Made by a program: the position numbers and the translations under genes
Assembly (NCBI GenBank): GCA_045603545.1
Contig: JAZUMG010000031.1
Span: 1 to 61,085 of the forward strand
Direction of reading: 5' to 3'
Origin: CAAGNP01 sp045603545
GTDB lineage: Bacteria; Bacteroidota; Bacteroidia; Bacteroidales; UBA932
Length of the DNA: 61,085 nt
Part shown: positions 1 to 9,699 of the stretch, piece by piece
How positions within the stretch are numbered: position 1 is the first letter of the stretch
Layout of the letters: each line of letters begins with the position of its first letter
The notes under the pieces: model-generated
The model's database searches: none
What the model saw: only the letters and a program-made list of their open reading frames with translations
Told to the model about the DNA's origin: nothing

Positions 1-564
<564 letters not shown>

Positions 565-612
565 AATAAATGTTAATTGATTAAAGTTATAATTGTTAAT
601 GTTATGTCTTGA

Positions 613-1632
613 TTATTTAACCTCCCAGGTAGCGCCACTGTGAAGCAGTTCATCTACCGAGTGGATCTTGGCGTTAGCTTTTACCTCTTCCAGCTGAGCC
701 TCAACCCTCTGGTCATAAGTACCATCCTCTACATCGCGGATAATACCCAATGCTACAGGATAATCAGGGTGTTTCATCTCCACAAGCATAGTGTGGATAG
801 ATGCATCCTGACAGTGTGCATCGTGTACAAGGATATCTTTTTCAGTGACACCGTTCTCACCAATCTTCACTACTTTAAGTTTGCCGTCCTCGCCAAGAAC
901 AAGACCTTTGTCCCTGTCTTTACCGAAGATCATAGGCTCACCGTGGCGAAGGGTGATGGTTCTGTCAGCTTTCACATCCTTATCAGAAATCTCCTTATGG
1001 CTACCATCATTGTAGATAACACAGTTAACAAGCATCTCGTTTACTGAGCAACCTTTATGCTGGGCAGAAGCCAAGAACACCTCCTGATTAAGTTTGATAT
1101 CAGAGTCAATGCTGCGGGCGAAGAATGTACCTCTTGCACCAATAACTAGAGAACCTGGATTGAAAGGCTGCTCAACTGTACCGTATGGAGAGGTCTTGGT
1201 GATCTTTCCAAGTGGAGATGTAGGTGAGTACTGACCTTTTGTCAAACCATAGATTCTGTTGTTGAACAATACGATGTTGATATCGATATTACGACGGATA
1301 GCGTGGATAAAGTGGTTACCACCGATAGCCAAAGAGTCGCCATCACCTGTTGCCTGCCATACTGCAAGTTTAGGATTAGCCACTTTCACACCTGTAGAGA
1401 TGGCAGTAGCACGACCGTGGATACTGTGGAAACCGTAAGTGTTCATATAGTAAGGAAGACGTGAAGAACAACCGATACCTGAGACAAATACAAAGTCCTC
1501 AAGGTTATAGTTCATAGCCTCCGCTACTTCAGGCATCGCTCTCTGGAGCGACATAAGTACCATATGGTCACCACAACCTGGGCACCATCTTACTTCCTGA
1601 TTGCTTTTGAAATCTTGTGCTGTATATTTCAT
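613..1632 (-). CDS. korB: 2-oxoacid:ferredoxin oxidoreductase, beta subunit
   Basis: This is the thiamine-diphosphate-binding beta subunit of a 2-oxoacid (probably 2-oxoglutarate):ferredoxin oxidoreductase, 339 aa. It makes the acyl-CoA with reduced ferredoxin, or runs in reverse. Seen: cluster ligand candidates C17 and C20 (CPGCG), C55 (GIGCSSR) and C204, and the ThDP motif GDGDSLAIGGNHF around residue 97 continuing to FNNRIYGLTKGQ. It follows korA by 17 bp. An unusually good Shine-Dalgarno (AGGAGG) sits about 11 bases before its ATG, notable in a phylum that mostly initiates without one; this may balance subunit output in the two-gene operon. Substrate preference between 2-oxoglutarate, pyruvate and branched oxoacids cannot be read securely. 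Confidence 0.93.
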   Translation of the reverse strand: MKYTAQDFKSNQEVRWCPGCGDHMVLMSLQRAMPEVAEAMNYNLEDFVFVSGIGCSSRLPYYMNTYGFHSIHGRATAISTGVKVANPKLAVWQATGDGDSLAIGGNHFIHAIRRNIDINIVLFNNRIYGLTKGQYSPTSPLGKITKTSPYGTVEQPFNPGSLVIGARGTFFARSIDSDIKLNQEVFLASAQHKGCSVNEMLVNCVIYNDGSHKEISDKDVKADRTITLRHGEPMIFGKDRDKGLVLGEDGKLKVVKIGENGVTEKDILVHDAHCQDASIHTMLVEMKHPDYPVALGIIRDVEDGTYDQRVEAQLEEVKANAKIHSVDELLHSGATWEVK

Positions 1633-1649
1633 AATCGTACTTCCTCCTA

Positions 1650-3482
1650 TTAAAGAATTTTATTAACTGCGTCTACTACATCTTTCACAATGAAAGGCTG
1701 ACCCTGAACTTTGTTCAACTGATGGTAGTGGAATTGAGGATGTTTGTCTCTCAAGTAAGCAGCGAACTGACCGCAGTTCAACTCGCAAACGATAATTTTC
1801 TTGAATTTAGAGAATACCTCTGCAGTGTTTTTAGGTAGTGGATTGATATAGTCAAAATGAGCAAGTGATACGCTCTTACCCTCTGCCTGGAACTCTTTAA
1901 CTGCTGTGTAAAGGTGACCGAATGTACCACCCCAACCAACAACAAGAACATCACCCTCTTTCTCTCCGATTACCTCAACATCAGGGATATAGTTTGCTAC
2001 TCTTGCTACTTTCTCAGCACGTGCAGCACACATCATCTCGTGGTTCTGAGGATCAGATGAGATAACACCTTCTGGGGTCTTTTCAAGACCACCTACACGG
2101 TGCATAAGGCCAGGGGTACCTGGAACTGCCCACTGTCTTGCAAATTTCACTTCATCCCTTACATATGGTTTGAATTTACCTTCGCATTCAGTAACAACAG
2201 GGGCAACGATAGATGGATAATCTTTCATTGATGGGATTTTCCAAGGCTCTGAACCATTGCCAAGGAAACCTTCAGTCAAAAGGATAACTGGCATCATATG
2301 CTCCAATGCAAATTTACCTGCGTAGAAAGCCTTGTCAAAACAATCAGATGGAGAGTGAGCCGCCATAACCATAATAGGGCATTCACCATTACGGCCATAC
2401 AAAGCCTGGTTAAGGTCAGTCTGCTCTGTCTTGGTAGGGATACCTGTAGAAGGACCACTTCTCTGCACATCTATAATCACAAGAGGAAGCTCTGTAATCA
2501 TAGCAAGTCCGAGAGCCTCTGATTTGAGGGAAAGACCTGGACCTGAAGTGGTAGTCACTGCGAAGTTACCTGCATATGCAGCTCCGATAGCGGTACAGAT
2601 ACCTGAGATCTCATCTTCGCATTGAACAGTTTTGGCACCCAGATTTTTATAGATTGCCAACTCTTCCAAAATAGCAGTAGCAGGGGTGATAGGGTAAGAA
2701 CCGCAGAACAATGGAATGCCAGATTTCTCTGAAGCAGCCAAAAGACCCCAAGCTGTTGCCTGGTTACCGTTAATGTTACGGTAGGTACCTTTCTCCTGCT
2801 GTGCAGGTGCTACTGTATATGTATTTGCGATAGCGTGGATATTGCTTGCATAGTTGAAACCATCTTTCAACACTTTCTTATTGACGTCAATAAGCTGTGG
2901 TTTCTTCTTGAATTTCTTCTCAAGATACTCAAAGGTATGATCCATCTCCCTGTTGAAAAGATAGAAGCACATACCCAAAGTGAACATATTTTTACAACGG
3001 ACAATAGACTTGTTGTCAAGGCCGCTATCCTTCAAAGACTCTTTGGTCAAAGTAGTGATAGGTGAAACGATGATGTTTCTGTCCTCGATTTTCAATTCCT
3101 CAAAAGGATTCATAGTCTGGAAACCTGCCCTCTTGATGTTGGCCTCATCAAAAGCATCCTCATCAAGGATAATAGTTGCGGTAGGTTTTGTCCATTTTGC
3201 GTTTGCTCTAAGAGCCGCAGGGTTCATAGCGACAAGAACGTCGCAGAAGTCACCAGGTGTGTTGATCTCTACAGCTCCAATGTGAACTTGAAATCCAGAA
3301 ACACCTGAAACAGTACCTTGAGGAGCTCTAATCTCTGCAGGATAATCAGGAAAAGTAGAAATTTCATTGCCGTACAACGCAGATGAATCTGCGAAAAGGG
3401 TACCGGTCAATTGCATACCATCACCCGAGTCTCCAGCGAAACGGATAACAACATCTTGTATGTCAATAACTTTGTGCTGCAT
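1650..3482 (-). CDS. korA: 2-oxoacid:ferredoxin oxidoreductase, fused gamma-alpha subunit
   Basis: The 610-aa protein is a fusion of the gamma domain (residues about 8-190, starting VIRFAGDSGDGMQLTG) and the alpha pyrimidine-binding domain (about 230-610, with GNQATAWGLLAA, FCGSYPITPAT and the TTTSGPGLSLKSEALG block). This fused layout is typical of the two-subunit Kor/For enzymes of Bacteroidota. It pairs with the beta subunit directly downstream. The start at 3482 (MQHKVIDIQD) is supported by a -7 box about 26 bp upstream. The complex is cytoplasmic and linked to ferredoxin; in anaerobes it serves the incomplete TCA cycle or reductive carboxylation. The name korA is used on overall resemblance; a substrate other than 2-oxoglutarate is possible. 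Confidence 0.92.
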   Translation of the reverse strand: MQHKVIDIQDVVIRFAGDSGDGMQLTGTLFADSSALYGNEISTFPDYPAEIRAPQGTVSGVSGFQVHIGAVEINTPGDFCDVLVAMNPAALRANAKWTKPTATIILDEDAFDEANIKRAGFQTMNPFEELKIEDRNIIVSPITTLTKESLKDSGLDNKSIVRCKNMFTLGMCFYLFNREMDHTFEYLEKKFKKKPQLIDVNKKVLKDGFNYASNIHAIANTYTVAPAQQEKGTYRNINGNQATAWGLLAASEKSGIPLFCGSYPITPATAILEELAIYKNLGAKTVQCEDEISGICTAIGAAYAGNFAVTTTSGPGLSLKSEALGLAMITELPLVIIDVQRSGPSTGIPTKTEQTDLNQALYGRNGECPIMVMAAHSPSDCFDKAFYAGKFALEHMMPVILLTEGFLGNGSEPWKIPSMKDYPSIVAPVVTECEGKFKPYVRDEVKFARQWAVPGTPGLMHRVGGLEKTPEGVISSDPQNHEMMCAARAEKVARVANYIPDVEVIGEKEGDVLVVGWGGTFGHLYTAVKEFQAEGKSVSLAHFDYINPLPKNTAEVFSKFKKIIVCELNCGQFAAYLRDKHPQFHYHQLNKVQGQPFIVKDVVDAVNKIL

Positions 3483-3507
3483 AATATGATTTGTAATTTA
3501 GTAAACA

Positions 3508-3515
3508 CAAAATTA
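3508..3515 (-). promoter_or_regulatory. Bacteroidota -7 box for korAB
   Basis: Minus strand reads TAATTTTG, a match to TAnnTTTG, about 26 bp before the korA ATG. The expected -33 element is weak (ATTGG about 20 bp upstream). Confidence 0.5.
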
Positions 3516-3550
3516 AGCAATATTTTCTCGCTTTGCCAATTTATTTTAAG

Positions 3551-3583
3551 AAAAAAAGGGGAACTACTTGAAAATAGTTCCCC
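3551..3583 (-). terminator. Rho-independent terminator after the ompH gene
   Basis: Hairpin with a nine-base perfect stem (GGGGAACTA / TAGTTCCCC) and an eight-base loop, followed on the minus strand by a run of seven T. It lies between the stop of the last envelope-operon gene (3617) and the korA promoter and would separate the two transcription units. Confidence 0.85.
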
Positions 3584-3616
3584 GTCCAAGGTTTTACCCT
3601 TTTAAATTTCAACCGA

Positions 3617-4165
3617 CTACTGCTGTGCTGCAGGCTGTCTCATCTTCTTGTCAAGAGGGATATTCAAAGCATTTTTAAGCATCTCTGATACATCCACACT
3701 CATCTTCTCATTAAAATACCCTACTGAACCTGTAGAGATATCGAAAATGTAGATGAAACCGTTTGCCTGTCCAAGGTTGGTCAATGCCTCATAAGCTTTA
3801 GCCTGTACAGGGGCAATAAGTTCCTGCTGTTTCAATTGGATATCCTGCTGTGCGCTTGCCTGGAACTGCTGAAGTCTCTGCTCCATACTCTGCAACTCCT
3901 CTGTTTTTGCCTGCATTACAGCTGGTGTCCAGTTTGCACTCATCTGCTGATAAGTGTTCACTTTTGACTGGAACTCATTCTGCATTGAGACAAATGTCTC
4001 CTGAAGTTCTTTGCCAAATTTCTCCAATACCACCTGTGCAGAATCCATCTCATCCATAAGTAGGATAATCTCCTGCATATTCACGTGGCCAAATTTCAAT
4101 TCCTGCGCAAATGAAGATACAGAACTGAAAAGTGCAATAAATGCGATGATAACTAGTTTTTTCAT
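3617..4165 (-). CDS. OmpH/Skp-family periplasmic chaperone
   Basis: Skp-like chaperones hold unfolded outer-membrane proteins in the periplasm and deliver them to the Bam complex. The 182-aa product has a signal peptide (MKKLVIIAFIALFSSVSSFAQ), then the family start KFGHVNMQEIILLMDEM and a long glutamine-rich helical hairpin (residues about 45-125), ending in the conserved YIFDISTGSVGYFN segment and a charged tail KKMRQPAAQQ. It is the last gene of nadK-uppS-bamA-ompH-ompH, 18 bp after the first ompH copy, and is followed by a clear terminator. The tandem copies differ well beyond recent duplication, so they may serve different clients. Confidence 0.9.
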   Translation of the reverse strand: MKKLVIIAFIALFSSVSSFAQELKFGHVNMQEIILLMDEMDSAQVVLEKFGKELQETFVSMQNEFQSKVNTYQQMSANWTPAVMQAKTEELQSMEQRLQQFQASAQQDIQLKQQELIAPVQAKAYEALTNLGQANGFIYIFDISTGSVGYFNEKMSVDVSEMLKNALNIPLDKKMRQPAAQQ

Positions 4166-4183
4166 AATCTATTGATGTTGTTT

Positions 4184-4687
4184 TTATAAATTTCTTATCA
4201 CTTCGAGACTCAGGTCCGCTGTCTGGTCTGCATACACGACACCCTGCACAGCAGAGACATCTATTATGAGTGTATATCCCCTTGACTGGGCCACCTTCCG
4301 GATGGCTGCATCCACTCTGCTTCTCAACGGGTTAAGCAACTGCTCAGATTTGGTTGCCATGACACCTTTCTCCCCAAAATACTCTTTCTGCTTCTCCTGG
4401 AGTCTCTTCTCCATAGAGATTATATCGTTTTCTCTGGCTTGCTTCTGTGACTCTGTAAGTCTGCCCCTGTCAGACTGATATGCACGATACGCCGCTTCAA
4501 TTTTAGCAGCTTCCTGCTCCAGATACTGCTGGTACTGCGCACTCAGTTTTTCAAGACTCTGCTGCGCTGAAAGATACTCCGGCATTTCAGCCAATATGGT
4601 CTGGGTATTGATATATCCCACTTTTTGTGCTTTGGCGATATTCAATGACACCAGAAGGGCAATAAGTACAAACAATATTCTCTTCAT
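4184..4687 (-). CDS. OmpH/Skp-family periplasmic chaperone
   Basis: First of two tandem Skp-like genes behind bamA, 167 aa. A signal peptide (MKRILFVLIALLVSLNIAKAQ) leads to KVGYINTQTILAEMPEYLSAQ, the family N-terminal strand and tentacle start. A coiled helical hairpin follows (residues about 40-125), then RVDAAIRKVAQSRGYTLIIDVS and a C-terminal VVYADQTADLSLEVI. The trimeric chaperone role comes from the family. The gene begins 12 bp after the bamA stop, so chaperone and insertase are very probably co-transcribed, an arrangement also typical of proteobacterial bamA-skp. Confidence 0.92.
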   Translation of the reverse strand: MKRILFVLIALLVSLNIAKAQKVGYINTQTILAEMPEYLSAQQSLEKLSAQYQQYLEQEAAKIEAAYRAYQSDRGRLTESQKQARENDIISMEKRLQEKQKEYFGEKGVMATKSEQLLNPLRSRVDAAIRKVAQSRGYTLIIDVSAVQGVVYADQTADLSLEVIRNL

Positions 4688-4699
4688 AACTCAACAGCA

Positions 4700-7225
4700 T
4701 TAGAATTGTTGGCCAATAACGAAGTGGAAATTAGATCCACTCACCTTCTTGTCAAGTATAGGATCGAATCCCCATCCCCAGTCAATACCAAGAAGACCCA
4801 CCATAGGCAACATAACCCTCAGACCGATACCTGCAGATCTCTTGATCTCAAACGGATTGAATTTCTCTATTCTGTCCCAACAGTTACCACCCTCCAGGAA
4901 TACGAGTGCAAATATGGTAGATTGTGGCTGAAGTACCAGAGGATACCTCAACTCGAGTGTAAACTTGTCATAAATGTGACCACAATACACACCATCTTCA
5001 TTGATAGGTGTAAGGGAGTAGTTTTCATAACCTCTGAGGGCGATTATTTCAGATCCATAGGTATTGTAACCGGACATACCGTCACCACCTACCTGGTAAC
5101 CCTCAAATGGGGAGTATCCCAGATTTTTGTTGTATGATCCCAAATAACCGAACTGAGCCCTCGCCATCAGGATAAGGTCACCTATTACCTTAGTATAAAG
5201 TGAGCCCTTGAATGTCCACTTGTGGTACTCAATCCATTTGTATCTCTGCTGATCTGTCATACTTTTATAATCTGTATTAGGATCCCTGAATGCAGAGTAT
5301 GGAGGTGTAAGCTGTACCGAGAATGTGAAATCGGAACCCTGACGGGGGAATACACCCTGGTCTGTTGAATTTCTGGTAAGGCTCAGTTTATAACTGATAT
5401 TGTTTGACTGACCTGTAGAGAAAAGGAAGTTATATCCCCAATCATGCAGATTGTATGACTGCCAGCTGAACTCGTGATATAGGACAAAATAGTTGTCCGG
5501 CCATTTGAGGCGGCTACCAAGACCCGCAGCCACACCATATACTTCAAAATATTCGTCAGGATTCTGGTAGAAATAGTATGAGTTGGTCTGCCTTGTATAA
5601 TAACCCGAAATGTTCAGTGAGGTAGGCTTTTTACCGAAGAGCCAAGGCTCCATAAAGTTGACACTTGCTGCGGTATAATAAGTACCGTTGGTCTGGAATC
5701 TCAATGATAGCACCTGGGCATCACCGAGGGGAACGGGTCTCCACGCCTTTTTGTCAAACACCCTTTTAAGAGAGAAGTTATTAAAACTTACACCGATGGT
5801 ACCAACAAAAGAGTAACCGCCCCAACCACCTGAGAGCTCCAGCTGGCTGTTTGGCTTCTCTGCCACATTGTATGCGATATCCACAGTATTGTTCATCGCA
5901 TTAGGAATCAATGAGTAACCTTTTGAAGGGTCCATTGCATGCTCTGGATCAAAGTGACCCATAGAGGAAATCTCTCTTACTGAGCGTTCAAACTGGGACT
6001 GGCTGTACAAATAACCGGGTTTGGTAAATATCTGCCTTCTGACAATCTTCTCATTTGTGACAGTATTACCACTGATGATAATATTGTTGAAAGTGGCAGG
6101 TTTTCCCTCCACCATTCTCATCTCCACATCCACAGAGTCACCGACAATATTCAACTCCACAGGGACAACATTGAAGAAAAGATAACCAAGGTCCCTATAC
6201 ATGGTCCCCACATCCATAAACTGCTTTTTGGGATCACCATTGAGACGTTTGTTCATGTTCACCACATCATAAACATCACCCTTTTTAATCATCAGGACAT
6301 TGTTCAACTCCTCTTCAGTATAGAGTGAGTTTCCTGTCCAGGTGATATTTCTGAAGTAGTACCTCTGTCCCTCTTCGATTTTGAAATTGATAGCGAGTCT
6401 ATTGGGCTCTATATAGTACATCGAGTCACTGACAATCTTGGCATCCCTGAAGCCTGCCTCATTGAGTGCTTCTACAAGGGCCTTCTTGTCGTTGTCATAC
6501 TCTTTCTCCTTGTATTTCTTGGATGAGAAGAAGTTCCTGAATCTCATGTCCCTGGTATTCTTCATCGCCTTCACAAGTTTACCCTCCTTCACATTTTCCA
6601 CACCTTCGAAAGTAATCAGCTTAATCTTGACCTTCTCACCCTTCTTTATATCAAAAGTGACACGTACTGCATTCTTGATGACTGTATCCCTCTCCTGACG
6701 CACATTTACCTCACAGTTCTGGAAACCCTTCTCCTTGAAATAATCCTTGATTACTTTGATATTGGTCTTTACTCCATATTCAGACAACTCAGCACCTCTG
6801 CGGAGATTCAATTTGTCCTGCAAATCTGACTGCTCTCCGTTTTTAACCCCTTTGAAGCTCCATTTAGAAACACGGGGTCTCTCCTGAAGTGAGAGTTTGA
6901 GGAATGCTGTATCTCTGGTAGGTGCAAGAGAGTCAATATACAATCCGACATTTTCAAAATAGCGCTGTAGCCATATACGCTTCACGATAGCTGTCAGCTC
7001 CTCACTTGGAACCTTGATCCTGTCCCCCACCTTAAGGCCTGTAAGGGAGACCAACTGATCCTTGCTGAGATATTTGACACCTTCCACTTCAATACCTCCC
7101 ACTACATAAGTGGATGGTTTCTGGTAATTTACTACCACCCCGTTATCTTTTACAGGCTCCTGTGCAAAAGCGACAGCCGTAAAGACACAGAGTAGTGCAG
7201 AGATATACAGTTTTTTAAAATTCAT
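4700..7225 (-). CDS. bamA: Outer-membrane protein assembly factor BamA
   Basis: BamA is the Omp85 insertase that folds beta-barrel proteins into the outer membrane. The protein has a signal peptide, POTRA repeats over roughly residues 35-410 (for example VGGIEVEGVKYLSKDQLVSLTG and FNNIIISGNTVTNEKIVRR), and a C-terminal 16-strand barrel with LRGYENYSLTP in the surface region and the terminal motif ending FHFVIGQQF. A longer reading frame starts at 7243, but the ATG at 7225 puts MNFKKLYISALLCVFTAVAFAQ at the N-terminus as a proper signal peptide, so I chose it (841 aa). It sits 35 bp behind uppS and 12 bp before ompH in an envelope-biogenesis operon; bamD is elsewhere in the window. Confidence 0.95.
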   Translation of the reverse strand: MNFKKLYISALLCVFTAVAFAQEPVKDNGVVVNYQKPSTYVVGGIEVEGVKYLSKDQLVSLTGLKVGDRIKVPSEELTAIVKRIWLQRYFENVGLYIDSLAPTRDTAFLKLSLQERPRVSKWSFKGVKNGEQSDLQDKLNLRRGAELSEYGVKTNIKVIKDYFKEKGFQNCEVNVRQERDTVIKNAVRVTFDIKKGEKVKIKLITFEGVENVKEGKLVKAMKNTRDMRFRNFFSSKKYKEKEYDNDKKALVEALNEAGFRDAKIVSDSMYYIEPNRLAINFKIEEGQRYYFRNITWTGNSLYTEEELNNVLMIKKGDVYDVVNMNKRLNGDPKKQFMDVGTMYRDLGYLFFNVVPVELNIVGDSVDVEMRMVEGKPATFNNIIISGNTVTNEKIVRRQIFTKPGYLYSQSQFERSVREISSMGHFDPEHAMDPSKGYSLIPNAMNNTVDIAYNVAEKPNSQLELSGGWGGYSFVGTIGVSFNNFSLKRVFDKKAWRPVPLGDAQVLSLRFQTNGTYYTAASVNFMEPWLFGKKPTSLNISGYYTRQTNSYYFYQNPDEYFEVYGVAAGLGSRLKWPDNYFVLYHEFSWQSYNLHDWGYNFLFSTGQSNNISYKLSLTRNSTDQGVFPRQGSDFTFSVQLTPPYSAFRDPNTDYKSMTDQQRYKWIEYHKWTFKGSLYTKVIGDLILMARAQFGYLGSYNKNLGYSPFEGYQVGGDGMSGYNTYGSEIIALRGYENYSLTPINEDGVYCGHIYDKFTLELRYPLVLQPQSTIFALVFLEGGNCWDRIEKFNPFEIKRSAGIGLRVMLPMVGLLGIDWGWGFDPILDKKVSGSNFHFVIGQQF

Positions 7226-7260
7226 TTGTCTGATGTAAGTCAAACTGCAAATATACTACT

Positions 7261-7956
7261 TTATTTGATTTGTTCACTTGTTTTTCCGAATCTTCTCTCC
7301 CTTGAAGCATAAGTTTCGATAGCAGAACGGAACTGCGGTTTGCGAAAATCGGGCCAAAGGGTATCAGTGAAGTAAAATTCTGTGTAAGCACACTGCCACA
7401 ACAGAAAATTGCTTATCCTCTGTTCACCACTTGTTCTAATGAGCAAATCGGGATCGGGAATCCCTTTTGTACACAGATAATCCTCAAATTCACCGGCAGT
7501 ACCCATTTTCACATCTTCCGCATAACGGACTGCTGCCTGTCTGATATCCCACTTGCCACTATAACTCAAAAAAACAATCAGTGTAAGACCTGTATTGGAA
7601 GCGGTCTCCTCCATCGCTTTGTCAATATCCCCTATCAGCTCATCCGACAGCTGGCTTCTGTCCCCGAGAACCATAAATCTTATATTGTTTTTCTGGAATG
7701 TGGGTTTCTCCTCAAGTATCGACTTGGCCATAAGGCTCATCAGCCCCATAATCTCATCTTTGGGCCTATTCCAATTCTCTGTAGAGAACGCATAAAGGCT
7801 GAGATACTCTATACCCATCTCTACAGCCAGTTCACAGCAAGCCCTGACACTTTCTGCCCCCTCAATATGTCCATATATCCTCTCTTTTCCACGCTGCTTG
7901 GCCCACCTTCCATTACCATCCATAATGATGGTGATATGCTTGGGTAAATTTTCCAT
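7261..7956 (-). CDS. uppS: Isoprenyl transferase (undecaprenyl diphosphate synthase)
   Basis: This cis-prenyltransferase makes undecaprenyl diphosphate, the lipid carrier for peptidoglycan and surface polysaccharide, from FPP and IPP. Seen: the catalytic block HITIIMDGNGRWAKQRGKERIYGH near the start with the Mg-binding Asp, YLSLYAFSTENWNRP, and the C-terminal LLIRTSGEQRISNFLLWQ followed by TEFYFTDTLWPDF. The frame can extend to 8034, inside nadK, but the ATG at 7956 gives the standard N-terminus MENLPKHITIIMDG and lies one base after the nadK stop (231 aa, normal length). Translational coupling to nadK is likely. Confidence 0.95.
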   Translation of the reverse strand: MENLPKHITIIMDGNGRWAKQRGKERIYGHIEGAESVRACCELAVEMGIEYLSLYAFSTENWNRPKDEIMGLMSLMAKSILEEKPTFQKNNIRFMVLGDRSQLSDELIGDIDKAMEETASNTGLTLIVFLSYSGKWDIRQAAVRYAEDVKMGTAGEFEDYLCTKGIPDPDLLIRTSGEQRISNFLLWQCAYTEFYFTDTLWPDFRKPQFRSAIETYASRERRFGKTSEQIK

Positions 7957-7957
7957 A

Positions 7958-8857
7958 TTACTGCAAATTATTCCTTTTGTCGGCTCCCCAGAGCAATTTC
8001 TCCTGCAATGCATCGAAAAATCCCTCTTTTCCAAGAGAGACTGTGCTCATACTGAAGCTCCCTTTTTCCAATTTTATTTTTGCTGATGAAGGTATTATCA
8101 CCTCCCTGTTGTCCACTGTAAGCATCACCTCCTCCGCTCTGGAGTGAATCTCCATCTCTATCTGGACTTGGTCCGGAACAATGAGCGGCCTCACATTCAG
8201 GTTGTGCGGAGCGATCGGAGATATTGCAAAGACACCCGCTTCCGGAGTAACAATAGGTCCACCTACACTCAGAGAGTAGGCAGTAGAACCTGTAGGGGTG
8301 GCTATCAGAAGACCGTCCGCCCAATAGGTAGGCAGCGACATGCCATTGATCTTCAGATCAATGCCTATCATATACGGTGTTCTCCTCTGAATCGATATCT
8401 CATTTAGAGCAAAAGGGAAGAAATCCTCTGGAAGAGAATCAGAAAATATCCTCAGCGTAGCTCGCTTTATAACATCAAACTTACCCTCCAGAATCGCCGG
8501 AATCCAGTTTCCGTTCTCCTCTCCAGCCTTTGCAGCTGTCAGAAAACCGAGCCTGCCGAAATTTACACCTGCCACTTTCACATCCCTATCCCTGACAATA
8601 GTCAAAGAATGGAGAAATGTCCCATCCCCACCAAGTGAGAGGAAAAGGTCGAGGTCTTCCGGTAGGTCATCACTGGAAGAGAAAAGGGGACCCTTGGGGA
8701 GACTGAAGCCCATTTCACCCGATATACGCTCCAGAAGAGGATACAGTCCGCTATAGTATGAAAGGGAAACACCTCCAGACACAAGCCCCTGGATAAGAGA
8801 TCCTATCTTCTCCTTATGGCCTATGGAAATATCTGACCCGAAAAGTGCAATGTGCAT
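7958..8857 (-). CDS. nadK: NAD kinase
   Basis: NadK phosphorylates NAD to NADP in the cytoplasm. The diagnostic glycine motif FLSLGGDGTFLHSLTIV is at residues about 75-91 and the GSTAYSLSVGGPIVTPEAG block is in the second half, both as in ATP-NAD kinases; 299 aa is normal. A frame with a TTG start reaches 8863, but the ATG at 8857 (MHIALFGSDIS) is preferred. It is the first gene of the nadK-uppS-bamA-ompH-ompH unit and is divergent from pdxJ across an 84-bp gap. Its own promoter is less clear than the pdxJ one. Confidence 0.95.
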   Translation of the reverse strand: MHIALFGSDISIGHKEKIGSLIQGLVSGGVSLSYYSGLYPLLERISGEMGFSLPKGPLFSSSDDLPEDLDLFLSLGGDGTFLHSLTIVRDRDVKVAGVNFGRLGFLTAAKAGEENGNWIPAILEGKFDVIKRATLRIFSDSLPEDFFPFALNEISIQRRTPYMIGIDLKINGMSLPTYWADGLLIATPTGSTAYSLSVGGPIVTPEAGVFAISPIAPHNLNVRPLIVPDQVQIEMEIHSRAEEVMLTVDNREVIIPSSAKIKLEKGSFSMSTVSLGKEGFFDALQEKLLWGADKRNNLQ

Positions 8858-8890
8858 AACCAAAATATGATAGGTTTAATTATGCAAAGA

Positions 8891-8922
8891 TTGTTAAATT
8901 TCTTTTATAATGTATATTTTTG
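8891..8922 (+). promoter_or_regulatory. pdxJ promoter
   Basis: TTG at 8891-8893, 21 bp spacer, and the -7 box TATTTTTG at 8915-8922. Transcription would begin near 8929, just upstream of the pdxJ ATG at 8942. Confidence 0.55.
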
Positions 8923-8941
8923 CAGAAAATAACACACCAAT

Positions 8942-9661
8942 ATGACTAGATTAAGTGTCAACATCAATAAATTTGCCACCTTGCGCAACGCTAGGGGAGG
9001 CAATCTTCCAGATGTGCTCAAAGCTGCCATCGACTGCGAAAGATATGGTGCAGAGGGTATAACTGTACACCCAAGACCGGATGAAAGGCATATCAGATAT
9101 CAGGATGTCCTCGATCTGAAACCGATCCTCAATACAGAATTCAACATTGAGGGAAATCCTATAGATTCGTTCATCGAACTTGTCCTCAAAGTTCACCCTG
9201 CACAGGTAACACTTGTTCCCGACGCACTTAATGTCATTACATCCAATGCCGGATGGGACACCATCAGCAACAAGGATTACCTCAAGGGGATATGTTCAAT
9301 GTTCAAGAAAGAGGGTATCCGCACCTCCATTTTTGTGGACCCCAATCCTGAGATGGTTCGTCACGCTGCTGAGTGCGGATGCGACAGAGTCGAGCTTTAT
9401 ACAGAAGCATATGCCGCCAATTATCACAAAAACAGGGAGGAGGCCATCGAACCATACTACAAGGCAGCACTTGCCGCACAGGAGGTGGGTCTGGGGCTGA
9501 ATGCCGGCCATGACCTCAATCTGGACAATCTCCAGTACTTCGACAAGATAATCCCCGGACTTCTGGAGGTATCTATAGGCCACGCACTTATTTGCGATGC
9601 CTTGTACTATGGTCTGGAGAGCACAATTAGTCAGTATTTAAGACAACTAAATAAATTTTGA
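8942..9661 (+). CDS. pdxJ: Pyridoxine 5'-phosphate synthase
   Basis: PdxJ condenses 1-deoxy-D-xylulose 5-phosphate with 3-amino-1-hydroxyacetone 1-phosphate to form PNP in the DXP-dependent vitamin B6 route. The 239-aa TIM-barrel protein shows the standard start LSVNINKFATLRNARGG, GAEGITVHPRPDERHI (His in the phosphate/active site), EFNIEGNP, and the C-terminal GLNAGHDLNLDNL and EVSIGHALICDAL blocks. It is transcribed away from nadK. The next gene, an OmpH homologue, has its own -7 box, so pdxJ may be monocistronic. Confidence 0.96.
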   Translation: MTRLSVNINKFATLRNARGGNLPDVLKAAIDCERYGAEGITVHPRPDERHIRYQDVLDLKPILNTEFNIEGNPIDSFIELVLKVHPAQVTLVPDALNVITSNAGWDTISNKDYLKGICSMFKKEGIRTSIFVDPNPEMVRHAAECGCDRVELYTEAYAANYHKNREEAIEPYYKAALAAQEVGLGLNAGHDLNLDNLQYFDKIIPGLLEVSIGHALICDALYYGLESTISQYLRQLNKF

Positions 9662-9662
9662 C

Positions 9663-9670
9663 TATATTTG
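9663..9670 (+). promoter_or_regulatory. -7 box for the third ompH gene
   Basis: TATATTTG, a perfect TAnnTTTG match, directly after the pdxJ stop and about 30 bp before the next ATG. No strong -33 element is visible. Confidence 0.5.
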
Positions 9671-9699
9671 CACGATAAATTAAATTAATAATAACGTAG

